The notes: generated by a model not told the origin, from the letters alone. Numbered from the stretch's first letter, positions 10,451 through 22,110 are shown. The stretch is 64,000 nucleotides of DNA from Gautieria morchelliformis (GCA_015179125.1 WHVA01000076.1:1-64000), one strand, 5' to 3'. A program made the numbers and translations.

Positions 10451-11527
10451 TTTTGGATTAAGGTGTCAATTAGTGCCTTTTAACAAGTAGAATCTATTGC
10501 TCAGTGATTGAAACCACTGTGTTTGCCCCTCTTCTATGTGCTGACTAAGCCTTTCGAGGCGCGTCCAGCACTGATGAATGAGAGTCACGTGACCGTGTCA
10601 ATAGAAGAACGGTGTCGATCCAAGGGATAGTCAAATCAAAAGCGTTCGCTTTTAAGGTAGTATAGAGTAAACAGTGATAGTAGACCCTCGACGAAGATTT
10701 GGAATAAACTATCAAGATCTGAGCTCTGTAGCTATCAAACAAGACTACAGTAATTTCAGGAGGCAGAATAATCGATTCTGGATGATTTCGTTCATACATT
10801 TGTACTAGCTATTTATACCATATTGATAGTAACTACTAGTGTTCAAGATATTGGATGGATGGGTCGAAAAACTACTTTGTAACTAAGGGGTGACTAATTT
10901 ATAGTCATAAAGTCATGGGGTGATGGGGATGGTGTTAGGATTGTCTGGGCTTTGGAATAGAGATCTGTACCTAGTATACAAAGCCCCTGTCCACATGATG
11001 TTAAGATAGTAATCAGTCAGACGTGTCATGGGATTCAAATAGAAAAATGGAGTTGAGTCTACCCTGCCCAGCATATATGCTGGGCTTGGAGATGGGGCCG
11101 CTGTCTCTGTGCCCTTTCTGTGGGGCAGCTGATTGAATATGTATACTGCAGGTGACATTCTCAGGTCACTCCACAGCACCCTATACTCCTGCGCAGTCTA
11201 TTGTTCTCTGTGGCGTTTGGTGCCCGCACCCCTCAGTGCCTATGGCCTGGCGCCTGTCGACATCATGGCCGATGCCATCACTCGATAGGCGCGCCGTCCC
11301 TGATCGACCGCACGTGGTCGACGCTCGAACTCCTGTACATTACCCGATCTATGAGTAATATAGCATGTCATAAATTCGTGTGATCGTCGTCTGCACCAAC
11401 GTCTATCATAAATGTAATTTCTGTTTCTTTTTGATTTTTTTTTTTTTTTGTTTTTCTTTCTTTCTTTATTAGTTTCTTTTATATATAAACGATTTGAAAT
11501 GAAATAATTGGGTTTATCACAACAAGG
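10451..11527. other. No gene recognised
   Basis: Roughly 1.1 kb of AT-rich sequence with only short frames. A T-rich stretch (about 11430-11480, T runs broken by TTTCTTTC) could be a decayed poly(A)-type tail of a minus-strand retroelement, but nothing coding is recognisable next to it. Confidence 0.45.
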
Positions 11528-11701
11528 GGAATGCAGGGTTGATGGCGAGTGGCGAGTGTTGGCCCTACTGCAGACCAGTGTAGTATAATATGGGCTTGCT
11601 GGCATTGGGGGTCCTTAGACTTTTCTCTTCATATTTCCCCTTGTCAGCTGTGTGGTAGTGTGATAGTGTGATCTCCACAGCTAGCTAGGGTTGCCCTTAC
11701 A
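11528..11701 (+). repeat. LTR family A, 3' part
   Basis: Runs from GGGAATGCAGGGTTGATGGC to TTGCCCTTACA. It includes GGGGGTCCTTAGACTTTTC and the TTTCCCCTTGTCAG word, both also present at 12.2 kb and, inverted, at 1.5 and 28.6 kb. It is followed directly by family A gag N-terminal sequence. Confidence 0.75.
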
Positions 11702-11989
11702 GCAGAAAAGTCTCGCCACTAGAGGACCAGTGGTCATACTGTACATCGCACTCACCATAGGTGCATTTGTAATCAGAGATAGCGACTTGGAGATTGCAAC
11801 CTCTTCTGCACACACAGCATATGACAGCCCCCCTTCCCACATTGAGCTCCCAACAGCTGAAATCCCATCCCATGCCTCTCAGACATCCAACATGGATCTG
11901 GACGATTGCCTTTGGAATATGGAAGAGGAGTTGACATGGAACTGGCACTGCAGGCATATAAAAGATTTCTTGTCTGAGACTCCAATTTC

Positions 11990-12370
11990 GGAAATGACTC
12001 CGCTTCTGGCAGAACTTCCACCTGTCACCTGTTCAGTTCACCTTGCCAATTCCGCTCCACTTTCTGACTTCCACTCTCGGAACAGTGTTTGGAGTCAAGC
12101 GGCTTGGGTAGTAGGTGGCATCAAGGGTCGATCAAGGGTCGGGGAGGTCAGGGGGATGCAGGGTTGATGGCGAGTGCTGAATGTTGTCCCTGGCTGCAGA
12201 GCATAGTATAATATGGGATCACTGACATTGGGGGTCCTTAGACTTTTCTCTTCAGATTTCCCCTTGTCAGGTGAGAATCCCTTCTCTTGTACATTTATAT
12301 ATACTTTGGATTTCCCCTTGTCAGTTGTGTGGTAGTGTGATCTCCACAACCAGCTAGGGTTGCCCTTACA
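11990..12370 (+). repeat. LTR family A, lacking its first about 80 bp
   Basis: Contains the GGAACAGTGTTTGGAGTCAAG and GGCATCAAGGGTCGATCAAG segments, the duplicated TTTCCCCTTGTCAG word and the TTGCCCTTACA end. On the left it abuts a gag fragment (ending about 11960) instead of starting with TGTCAGGGG. Confidence 0.75.
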
Positions 12371-13440
12371 GCCAAGCCCTCTGCATCAAGTTCTGACAAG
12401 GACTCAATCCAATGCTCCAGAACCAATTTGCACTGCTTGGGGATGGAGCTCTGTATTTTGATGACCCAGGAGGGTGGTACAAAGCTGCGCAAAAGGTGTC
12501 CTGAAACAGGGAAGTGAACAAGGCCTTTGTGGAGACAAACCGGAGCATGACGTGCAGTTCCACTCGTCCTACTCCACCTCCACCAAAATCCAGAGCAGTA
12601 TTCATTCCAATGTGGAAGATATTTCACACGGTTGCTCCACCTGCCCCTGTTCAGAGCCCTAGCCCCCCTCCTTGTTGGTTTGGGCTGCAACTTGGTGTGG
12701 GTATAAGTTGTAACTCAGGTAAAATGGGTACTTGTCAAACTAGACAAGATCAAACTCCTCAGTGGTGGACAGACACTGAGTGTATTGTTTATTACCTAGA
12801 CAATATCAGACTACAGACTGATCAGCTGTCTAGTGCAGTACAAGGTAGCAGCAGTCTTACCTCCTCAGTGGTGGACAGACACTGAGGAGAATTAACTAGC
12901 ACCGCTCCACTCCTATATGTAACCCAGGCACCCCTGCCCGGCTCCACTGCATCTCCTCCAGATGCAAGCAACTAGTCCTGACACCACATGTATATACCAC
13001 TTACTGATAATAGAGGATTGACTCAAGCATATCTGTTATATCCAACACTCCTTCAAAGAGTGGCCCCGCCCCAATGGATGTTGACTGCATGCGTGGAAAA
13101 GGCAACCCAACCGTCACCTGCTTCCAATGCTGACAGCCATGCCACTATACCTGTGAGTGCCCCCAAGCTTTTGACATCTGGCTTATGACCACAGAGGAGA
13201 AACTTGAGCTCCTTCCAGAGTTCCTCCCACTGCCAGACATAAGCGGAGTGCCCACTGTGGAAGACAGTTCCGAAAATGCAGAATGTGATGTGTCGGAAGT
13301 GGAAGATTTGTCGGATTTTGTGACGCACAGTGGATGAGATGTGTGCCCCTGCTGCCTGTACATAACTGGTTTTCCTGTCTTGAAGTAGATAATGAGAAAC
13401 CCCCACTCCCCTCACTTCATGCAAAGCCACCGGATAAAGT
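12371..13440 (+). pseudogene. gypsy family A gag fragment with zinc knuckle
   Basis: Carries the Gag segments NKAFVETNRSMTCSSTRPTP and a CCHC knuckle (CFQC-x4-H-x4-C, about 13116-13160), parallel to the copy at 1-475. An in-frame TGA (13131-13133) sits directly after the second Cys, the same place as in the first copy, followed by CAGCCA. Other stops and a 0.4-kb unrelated insertion (about 12700-13050) disrupt it further. Confidence 0.75.
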
Positions 13441-13559
13441 CACACAATAGCCAATTCTGACAACCCACCCACTTCGCATCCACCCTTGGGAGAGATGCCT
13501 CCCAAAATGCTATATTGTTGCCACTACCCCTGGCCCCAAGTCATTAGTCATTAAGGTTG

Positions 13560-13990
13560 AGATCTAGACAATGGACACAGCAGAAGTCAAGTCCAGACCT
13601 GCACTTGTTGATTGTGCAGCCACTGGTCAGTTCATGGACCGGGACTATGTTGAGTTGAACTGACTGACCACATGGAAGTTGCAATGTGCAACCCCGATGT
13701 TCAATTTAAATGGAAGCCCTAATGACGTGGGGTCCATCATGGAAATTGTGGACACAATTCTCCGTTATGATGGACACACAGAGCACACTTCCTTGGCAGT
13801 CACCAGCCTGGGGAAGCAAGACATAATCCTCAGGTTTACCTGGCTGCAGGAGCACAACCCCAAGATCAACCGGAAGACTTGAAAGGTCCTGATGTGTCGA
13901 TTCCTGACCAAGTGTCACATGTGCAGGTAGGAAGTGTGGAAGGAGCATCAGGAGCAGCAGAAGACCGAACAGCTCATACAGACATGTTGT
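13560..13990 (+). pseudogene. gypsy family A protease region
   Basis: Frame reading LVDCAATGQFMDRDYV, then SLGKQDIILRFTWLQEHNPK, matches retropepsin-like gypsy proteases: the catalytic D-S/T/C-G/A-A-T-G motif, then the hydrophobic-Gly-x-x-WL segment (here changed: ILRFTWL). Stop codons at about 13660 and 13880 interrupt it. Confidence 0.65.
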
Positions 13991-14145
13991 TCAGGCCCTC
14001 ATCCACTGCTGTCTGAAGAAGCTTTGGAAGCAGAATATGACCAGTTCCCACTCCCAATTCTGATTCCAACTCCAACTCCAATGTCATCTGACTCAGCCTG
14101 GAAGACACCCTGGCAGAAGGGGAGTGCGTGCTGTAGGTAAACCTT

Positions 14146-14361
14146 TGTAAAGATGTCGATCTTAAGACCTTGTATCACAAGGGCACAACAGAACTTGACC
14201 AGTGTGTGGTATTCTGAATGCTACGTAGTGACAGGTAAGAGTAAGATGCGATGGGAGCCGCTGGCCGGTTCCCACACATAAACTATACAGTGGGTCCCTA
14301 AGGGGCCCACTGGGATTAGGTAATAACTAATGTACATACATGGATACATAGGTTATTTACA
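14146..14361. repeat. Solo LTR, family C, with perfect 5-bp target duplication
   Basis: 216 bp, TGTAAAG...TTATTTACA. Flanked by ACCTT at 14141-14145 and ACCTT at 14362-14366. About 90% similar by eye to 62278-62492. Insertion is between the protease and RT fragments of the family A gypsy, so it post-dates that element. The TG...CA ends make strand ambiguous; the copy at the right edge suggests the minus strand. Confidence 0.85.
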
Positions 14362-15016
14362 ACCTTCCACTGGAGGAGGAACACATCCATGCCACCAGAA
14401 ACATTTCACAATGCCTTGCAGAGGCCTCCAGGAAAACGATAAACTGGAGATAGAGATCCCAGAGTGCTTGCAGGAGTTCAAGGATGCCTTTGCAAAGGAG
14501 CCATTTGATGCCCTGGCTCCACGGAAGCTGTGGGACCATGCCATTGAGTTGGAGCCTGTATCAAAGCCCACCAACTGTAAGGCCTATCCACTGTCACCTA
14601 GGGAGCAGATGGAGCTTGATGCACCCCTTGCGGATAACCTCCGCACTGGGAGGATTCACCCCTCGAAGTCACCCATGGCATCTCTGGTGTTCTTCATCAA
14701 GAAGAAGGATGGCTCACTCAGACTCGTGCAGGATTACAACGCCTTGAATGCAATCACAATCAAGAAGTATCCCATTCTGCTCATTTCCAAACTGATCACA
14801 CAACTCCATGGGGTGAAGTACTTCACTAAGCTGGATGCCCACTGGGGTTTCAACAATGTTCGGATCTGCAAGGGAGATGAGTGGAAGGCCACATTCCACA
14901 CCAACCGGGGACTCTTTGAGCTACAGGTCATGTTCTTTGGCCTCACCAACAGTCCTGCCACATTCCAGATGATGATGTGTTCAAACGCCGAGGAGTCAAT
15001 GGACTGTGACGCATGA
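14362..15016 (+). pseudogene. gypsy family A reverse transcriptase, truncated before the YVDD box
   Basis: Frame open from 14330 with the RT start IHPSKSPMASLVFFIKKKDG, then LRLVQDYNALNAITIKKYP, YFTKLDAHWGFNNVRI, and FFGLTNSPATFQMMM (about 14650-14975). Homology stops at about 14990, just before the catalytic YxDD; RNase H and integrase are absent here. A same-strand integrase fragment of the same family resumes at 21059, on the far side of the NLR gene. Confidence 0.85.
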
Positions 15017-15445
15017 TGCCAAGGTCATGCATATAGTGGAGCATCTCTTGTGGGGGGATGTGAGTAACTAGCGCGTGGCGAGGTTGCATATGCAACGCAA
15101 CACACGATTTGACGCATGTCCCACTGGTATGGCCCATATGGCAGCACAGTATATAGTAGGGAGTGTCATCAAGAGATATCAAGTTCGAAATTTTCACCAA
15201 TAAAAAATGTACTTGCACAAGTAGTATCACCAAATACAAATCATATCCTGTAGTTACATATGTTTAAGCAATTCCATGTTCTTCTCATAGTGATAGCGCC
15301 ACTAGCTAGAATGTCAAGAGACTCCCCTAGAGTCGTAAATGAAGCTATTCTGCAGCCACAGACATCTGCTCTATGACTTGTCAATCACAAAGTCAAATTC
15401 GTAAAGAGGGTCGCAATCGAGAGTGTTTCACAAATGCTACATGGA
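15017..15445. other. 3' flank of the NLR gene
   Basis: About 430 bp without a recognisable gene. It separates the truncated gypsy RT from the end of the ankyrin domain and probably includes the NLR 3' untranslated region. Confidence 0.5.
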
Positions 15446-18400
15446 TCAGCTGGGTATCAGTCTTTCCTTATCTGCCCCATTGCTTATTAGAAGTTCAACA
15501 AGCTCATGATGACCCTGAGACAATGCCGCCCAGAGCGCACTGCCATGAATGCCACCTTGCGCATTGATGTCTGCTCCATTCTCCAGGAGCAGTTGAACAA
15601 TGGCATTGTCACCCACTGCCGATGCTGCCTGGAGTGCATTGCCATATCTGCCAACATATGCATTGATGTCTACTCCCTTCTCAAGGAGTAGCTGAACAAT
15701 GGGATGATGTCCCTGTGAAGCTGCTGCCTGTAGCGCATTGCCAAACAGGCCCCCTTGCGCATTGACATTTGCTCCCCTCTCCAGGAGTAGCTCACAAATG
15801 GGATGATGACCAATTAACGACACCGCCTGGAGTGCATTACCATACTTGCCGCCTTGCGCATTGACATCAGCCCCATTCTGCAGGAGCAGCTCAACAGTGG
15901 GATGATGACAACTTAATGACGCCGCCTGGAGCGCATTGCCATACTGGCCACCTCGCGCATTGACATCTGCTCCCTTCTCCAGGAGCAGCTGAACCATGGC
16001 ATGATGACCCCTTGAAGATGCTGCATGGAGAGCATTGCCATACAGGCCACCTTGAGCATTGATGTCTGCTCCCTCCTCCAGGAGCAGCTGAACGGTAGCA
16101 TGATGACCCATCGATGATGCCACTTGAAGTGCATTGCCATACAGGCCACCTTGTGCATTGATTTCTGCTCCCTTCTCTAGGAGTAGCTGAACAATTTGAT
16201 GATGACCACTTGATGACGCTGCCTGGAGCGCATTGCCATAATCGCCGCTTTGCGCATTGACTTCTGCTCCCTTCTTCAGGAGCAGCTGAACAATGGCATT
16301 ATGAGTCTGTAACGATGCCGCCTGGAGTGCATTGCCATACTGGCCACCTTGTGCATTGACATCAGCCCCATTCTGCAGGAGCAGCTCAACAGTGGGAAGA
16401 TGACCTCTTAATGATGCTGCCTGGAGTGCATTGCCATACTGGCCGCCTTGCACATTGACATCAGCCCCATTCTGCAGGAGCAGCTCAACAGTGGGATGAT
16501 GACAACCTAATGACGCTGCCTGGAGGGCATTACCATACTGGCCACCTTGCGCATTGGCGTCAGCTCCATTCTGCAGGAGCAGCTCAACAGTGGGACAATG
16601 ACCCCTTAATGATGCTGCCTGGAGTGCATTGCCATACTGACCACCTTGCGCATTGACGTCTGCTCCCTTGTTCAGGAGTAGCTGACCAAGGGGATGGTGA
16701 CCAATTAACACCGCCTGGAGTGCATTACCATACTGGCCGCCTTGCGCATTGACGTCAGCCCCATTCTGCAGGAGCAGCTCAACAGTGGGAAGATGACCTC
16801 TTAATGACGCCGGAGTGCATTGCCATACTGGCCACCTTGTTGCGCATTGACGTCAGCCCCATTCTGCAGGAGCAACTCAACAGTGGGAAGATGACAACTT
16901 AATGACGCCGCCTGGAGCGCATTGCCATACTGGCCGCCTTGCGCATTGACATCTGCTCCCTTCTCCAGGAGCAGCTGAATCATGGGATGACGACTGCTTA
17001 ACGATGCAATCTGGAGCGCATTGCCATACCGGCGGCCTTGCGCATTGATGTCCGCTCCATTCTCCAGAAGATCCTGGGATATTATCGCTAACCCGGCCTC
17101 TGACATGTAATAGATAGGAGCGCACTTCCTCGAATATGAATCTGGGTTACAAAGTTTCAGCCAATTCGAGTACACCGCACTTTCGGGTTGTAGAAGACCC
17201 ATGATCAGTCGGCGCAAAGTCGAATCATCATCGTTATCGGGTTGAGTATGGCGAATCCAGTATTCCGCTGCATATGAACATAATGGATGAGATATCCATA
17301 TATCTCTGCTTATGGAATGCTGGTTAAATTGCAGCAAGTAGGCTACGCAAGTCTTGGCAATGAACGTATTAGCGAGTTTCTCGTCGCAGTGATAGATCGA
17401 CAGCTTGCAGTGGGTGCGGAGGCATTCCGAGACCAAATATTCACGGACGGAGAAATGGGCTAGTCTGAGTTCTGTAAACTGCCCCTGGCCATCCTTAAGA
17501 TATTCATGGTACCGTAATGCGTTGTCTGTGACTGTAGTAACGGAGACCAGGCTGGAACACAGAGTCAGGATGTCCCATGGGTCGTCAAAGCGCCGCTCTG
17601 GGTCAAATAGGGGTCCAGTCTTGGCATTAGGATCTGTAGCAAGCACCTCCACAGCCTCGCTAAGTGAAACCGTGTCGGCTGAGAAAGCGAGCCATTGCAA
17701 CAGTTTCAAAGCATAGTCTCTATTGCTCTCCTCGATGTCCAGTAGAATCCTATCGTAGGTCTCGTATAGGGTCTTTGGTAGATTCGTGAGTGCCTTCCTG
17801 AGCTCGTACGGAGATCGGCACTTTCGTAGTGCATCTAGCTGACAAACGACCCATCGAAACCTGGCTGTCCAGTCAGTAATGCTCGCCGCATACGTGAAAC
17901 GATTACATACATTCCATGCGCTCCCGCAATCAACGTAGTCTGAATTGTTTCCTTCTTCTCTCCCGAGTATTCGCTGAGCTTGTTATCATCTTTCAGTTTT
18001 CTTGACACATAGACTCGGATGTCGCTGTCCACGAGACCTTCGTCCATAGATACCTGATGTGATACCAAGACCCGCAGTGTCTTCTCGATGTCTTGCTCAT
18101 CTCGACTCGTTGCCAGGAGGTGTAATGCATCCAACTTCCATTCGTGAATTTCTTTGATCAGTTCCAGAAATTGGTGTCGGCGGGGACATTCGTCGAGAGC
18201 ATCGAAGATAATGTACACGTTCTTCTCGAAAGTGCCAATGATGAACTCGAGAGTTGATTTGAGCTCCTCCAGAGATGGCCATTCTTGACCATTATTCTTG
18301 TCAGAAAATAGTTTGGCCACGTAGTTAAAGGTGTGGGTGCTTTTCAAGGACAGCTGCTTGATCAGAGCACGAAGAAGGCTGTGTGGTTCTATATCCTTGT

Positions 18401-19657
18401 TGCGAAAATCGAAGTAAAAGAATGCGACTGCGATGGAGGGGTTTGATTTGGAGTGGCCGGAGATCGCTCTTATGATGGTAGAGCTCGATGCACGAGTTCG
18501 TCAGCACAGCACCGGGATATCCGAAGAAACTGGTTTACCATAAGACACTCTTCCCGGCGCCAGCTGCACGTGCTTATTAGCTGTGATCATCAAACAAGCA
18601 GAGAACATACCCTTGCCGTGAAGCCATAAGAACGATTTAGGCTGGGTTTTCCATTCATGGAAACTTTCTCCCCGCAGAAACCACGAGCCGGTGCCTTTCT
18701 CCCACTCCCCCGCGGCATTCAAATGCTTCGACTCGTAATCAGGAGCCGCCAGCCACTTGTAGACATCCTGGCGGCATTGGTAGATATCCTGACGACGCTG
18801 GTTGTCATCTGCCTCGAGCGCTAAACGTCTGCAAGCATGATAAGGCACCATTGCCAGTCGAGGGTAGGGAGTCGAACGTACATTTGATCAATGGACAAGG
18901 CCACAACAATCTGCTGCTGAAACCTTCGCAGCCTGTCGAGAGTCTTGTTAACCTCGCCTTGTTTGATTGCATAGACCAGCGCTTCCTTGCGAGATGTCCT
19001 CACATTCTTCGTTTCTAACTTCTTCGAAAGGCTATGCAGCTCGTCGTGACAGTCCCTAAGAACACGAGGTAAGCTCTTGCGATCATTTTTGCTCTCCGAG
19101 GCATTCCATGCTGTGTTTCCGCCTTCGGCTGTTAAGGAACTACCCGTCGCAGTGGGGGAAGGTATGCCATCTGGTTGTTCACATTGGGTGTCTATCATAT
19201 TCTTGCCTCCTTTGCGTTTGGAGCTCTTCAATAGGCGCTTTAAAAGACTTGTACGCTCATTTGGCATGGGTTCAATGAGCCCATAGCCGGGTCGTGCGTC
19301 GTCCTCGCTCTTTGTCACCTCGGGGGTCCCGCCTGTCTTTTGATCGCCATGCGATATATCGAGTGCGGTCATCAAAGTCGGCAATCGAGAGAAGGTTTGG
19401 GCTTCCTCAGCCACTATGAGCTTGTGGAGGTCAAGAAGGACGCCCCGTAGTCCGGAGACCTGGTCGCTAAGTCCGATCATATCTTTGGAGGCATTCTTGT
19501 ATGTAACTCGATACGCAGAGCATTTGGTGATAACATCTTCGGTGATCTGGACGACGGCGATGACACTCGCTGAGTGGGATGGTTAATATCATAGTGGAAG
19601 GGAGTTAAATATAGCCGACTTACCTGCTACTGCCAGACCTGCCAGAGCTTCAGCCAT
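15446..19657 (-). CDS. NACHT-ankyrin NLR (STAND immune-type receptor); ankyrin array broken by a 4-bp deletion
   Basis: Exons: 19624-19657, 18882-19569, 18611-18828, 18539-18563 (25 nt), 17911-18483, then 17860 leftwards. The N-terminus MAEALAGLAVAASVIAVVQI is typical of fungal STAND proteins. A linker with a basic patch follows, then NACHT: Walker A GKAGAGKS spans two introns, Walker B is VYIIFDALDEC, and later comes FRWVVCQLDALRKC. A winged-helix-like region (LRLAHFSVREYLVS) precedes about 17 ankyrin repeats of 33 residues (unit like GHLPTVELLLQNGADVNAQG). At about 16812, four bases are missing relative to sister repeats, so translation stops at 16801 (865 aa) after about three repeats; the other 14 continue open in the shifted frame to 15446. 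Fungal NLRs act in non-self recognition and regulated cell death. Either it is freshly broken, or a truncated receptor is made, or the assembly has an error. Confidence 0.85.
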
Positions 19658-19844
19658 CGCGTCGAGTCGATGGTTAGGGTTGAAATTTGACAGTCCAGCG
19701 TTGCTAACCCATGTCGTGGCAATCCTCTTGTGCCGTTTTGAGCCCAAAAGAAGCTGCGCAGCCCTCTACGGTTCAGAGAGCCAAGCAGACAGTCTCTCAC
19801 GCCGATTACATGTCCGCATGATAAGGGATCATTGTCCATCAAGG

Positions 19845-20055
19845 GTAGGGATTTGAACGTACACTTGGTCAATGGATAAGGCCACAACAAGCTGCTTCTG
19901 GAAAATTTGCAGGTTGTCGAGAGTCTTGTTAACCTCGCCTTGCTTGAATGCATAGACCAGCGCTTCCTTGCGAGATGCGCATACATTCTTCGTTTCTAAC
20001 TTCTTCGAAAGGCTCTGCAGCTCGGCATGACAATTCCTGAGAACACATGTGGGTC
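19845..20055 (-). repeat. Partial duplicate of the NLR N-terminal exon
   Basis: About 210 bp nearly identical to 18855-19070 (end of NLR exon 2), including TCGAGAGTCTTGTTAACCTC and AAGGCTCTGCAGCTCG. It lies just upstream of the NLR start, same strand, and lacks the rest of a gene. It is best read as the remnant of a neighbouring NLR paralogue or a local tandem duplication. Confidence 0.75.
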
Positions 20056-20523
20056 TTTCATAGAGTGGGAGTTTAACAGGTGATGGGTTCTATGATGGAT
20101 GATGGCCCCAACAACTGGGGTCCTGACAGGAATGATGGGATCAGCAAATGCGAAAGGGATACTGTGAAGAATACTTCAGCGAAGTGTTCGAAGGCCCGAC
20201 AGTGGGGTCGTTCGTTTGCTGGATGTTGATGGCTGGTTCATAGAATAAACAAATCATGACAATGGGGAGGATGAGGAGTCGGTGGTGAATGTGGAGGAAC
20301 TCCAAAAAGGGCATTCTGGCTTGGTGAAAAGTGCTGAGTGGTCGGAAAAGGATTGCCTGTTGCAGTTTCAGGGTAAGAGCTACATCCCTGTTAAGAACTA
20401 TAAAATAAATAACTTCATTTTTTAATGATAATACCTTATTTAGTTTAAGAAAGGTGTACTTAGAAATAATTAACAATTTATATTTTTCTAGATATTATTT
20501 TTTCTATTACTGATTTATTAGGA
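20056..20523. other. AT-rich spacer
   Basis: No coding pattern seen; a very AT-rich stretch covers 20395-20515. It ends where an LTR-like block begins. Confidence 0.45.
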
Positions 20524-21058
20524 TGTTCTTGCTCCCCCTCCGACCGTCCCGGTTGGGGGAGGAGAGTCGCGGATTTAGAAAAGAATGAAAGTTTTAATTA
20601 TAACGTAAGTCATACTTAAGACTCAACCTGAGGGCCAAGCCAAGGTTAGCCGAAGTTCAGAAACAGGGGGCTTGGCTTCAACTTCGTAGGTTGCGCCCAC
20701 TACAGTGTTCCACCCTAATTTTGGGAAACGGATTCAGGAATGGATTCGGCTAGAAGCCGAGGTTCAGAATGAGGTCAGACAGAGAAGCGGAAAGATACAA
20801 GGAATCTAAGTTGATATCAGATCTGAGGAATTAGCGTACATGACAGGGGGTTTATATACTAATTGCAAGGAACGGAAAGAGGGCATCAATGCCCGTATCG
20901 AGCAGGAAGAAGACGATCATCAGAAACCGAACGGGACTATCTAAGAAAGGGGATCAGGGTGGATGATGAACGGATAGGGAACCCGAGTTAAGCTGATGGT
21001 TCCCGAGCAAGATCTGAGACCGAGGCCTCGGGTCCGGACTCGGGAATGGGTCTTAACA
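20524..21058 (-). repeat. Candidate LTR (family E), about 535 bp
   Basis: Reads TGTTAAGACCC...GCAAGAACA on the minus strand, with TG...CA ends. Its layout resembles family B: a GAGGCCTCGG-rich start, a region reading CCTCAGATCTGATATC and a G/A-rich end. No matching target duplication (TAGGA left, ATCCC right), so its boundaries or its status as a solo LTR are not proven. Confidence 0.5.
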
Positions 21059-21759
21059 ATCCCAAACATACACAACCTCCAACGCCGAATCGTGTCCCAG
21101 CACCATGACACTCAAGTTGCCAGGCATGCGGGGAGGTGGAAGATGTTGGAACTAGTGGCATGGAACTACTGGTGGCTGCAGATGTCAAGGTACATCGGCC
21201 AGTATGTGAACGCCTGCGACCTCTGCCTGCACACCAAGGTCGCCCCCAATGGGTGAGCTAGTCCTGCTCCCAATCCCTGAGTCCCAGTGGGACACATTAG
21301 CATCGACTTCATCGTCAAACTACCAGAATCCCATGGGTATGATGTAGCCATGTGTGTAGTCAACCTGGTAAGCAAAAGGTCCCACTTCATTTTGACCATG
21401 ACCACAGTAACAGCCCTTGGAGTGGCCCAACTGTTCCTTGGGAATGTCTGGAAACTGCATGGGCTCCCACACCAGGTAGTTTCCGACTGAGGTCCCCAGT
21501 TCATGACCGAGCTCACCCAAGAACTGTACCGGATGCTCAGGATTAAGCTGGCTACAACCACCGCATATCACCCAGATGGCCAGACAGAACATGTCAACCA
21601 AGAGCTTGAACAGTACCTTTGGATCTTTGTGAATTAGAGGCAAGAATATTGGGATGAACTCCTCCCACTCATGGAATTCCAATACAATAACCACATCCAC
21701 TCCTTGACCCAAGAAACTCCATTCATGCTTGACACTGGCCGACACCCTCAGATGACAAA
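21059..21759 (+). pseudogene. gypsy family A integrase fragment
   Basis: Starts in the H2C2 zinc-binding domain (IVSQHHDTQVARHAGRWKML, then YVNACDLC). The core DDE follows: GHISIDFIVKLPES (first Asp), LPHQVVSD (second Asp), and HPDGQTEHVNQELEQYL (Glu). In-frame stops occur after VAPNG, after VSD and after WIFVN. It is immediately followed by an inverted LTR A fragment, so it is a rearranged remnant. Confidence 0.85.
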
Positions 21760-21974
21760 CTACGCGAGTCGCTTGACTTCCGACACTGTTCCGAGAGCAG
21801 AAGTTGGAAAGTGGAGTGGAATTGGCAAGCGAACAGAACTGGTGGAAGTTCTGCCAGAAGCGGAATCATTTCTGAAAGCAGAGTCGGAGATGGAATCAGA
21901 ACCAGAAGCAGAGTCGGAAATGGAGTCGGAACTTGGTATGGTGTCGGAACTGGAAAACAGGGTGTCCCCTGACA
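21760..21974 (-). repeat. LTR family A fragment, inverted
   Basis: Plus-strand sequence runs from CGCGAGTCGCTTGACTTCCG to AACAGGGTGTCCCCTGACA, the reverse complement of the LTR A 5' end. Orientation is opposite to the integrase fragment it touches. Confidence 0.75.
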
Positions 21975-22110
21975 GGTCCCAAAGATGAGATCTCAGGCCC
22001 TCAGTCTTGGCTTCTATTCCTGAGTGGTGTTGGGGTCACGTGCAGGGTCATACACATTAGGTGATCACTATGGAGGTCAGGGTTGGTATCGCTTGCAAAA
22101 TGAGTGCCCC

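Larger units (their letters stand above)
11528..15016 (+). mobile_element. Composite of degenerate gypsy family A fragments (LTR, gag, PR, RT)
   Basis: In order: an LTR 3' part (11528-11701), gag N-terminus (11702-11960), a second LTR missing its 5' end (about 11990-12370), gag middle and zinc knuckle (12371-13440), a retropepsin-like region (13560-13990), an inserted solo LTR C (14146-14361), and an RT fragment (14362-15016). The order mirrors a gypsy element, but each piece is broken. The duplicated LTR within gag suggests unequal recombination or a nested second copy. Confidence 0.75.

Noticed and set aside
20524-21058. Complete LTR retrotransposon end
   Set aside because: TG...CA ends are present but no primer binding site, polypurine tract or target duplication, so kept only as a candidate LTR.
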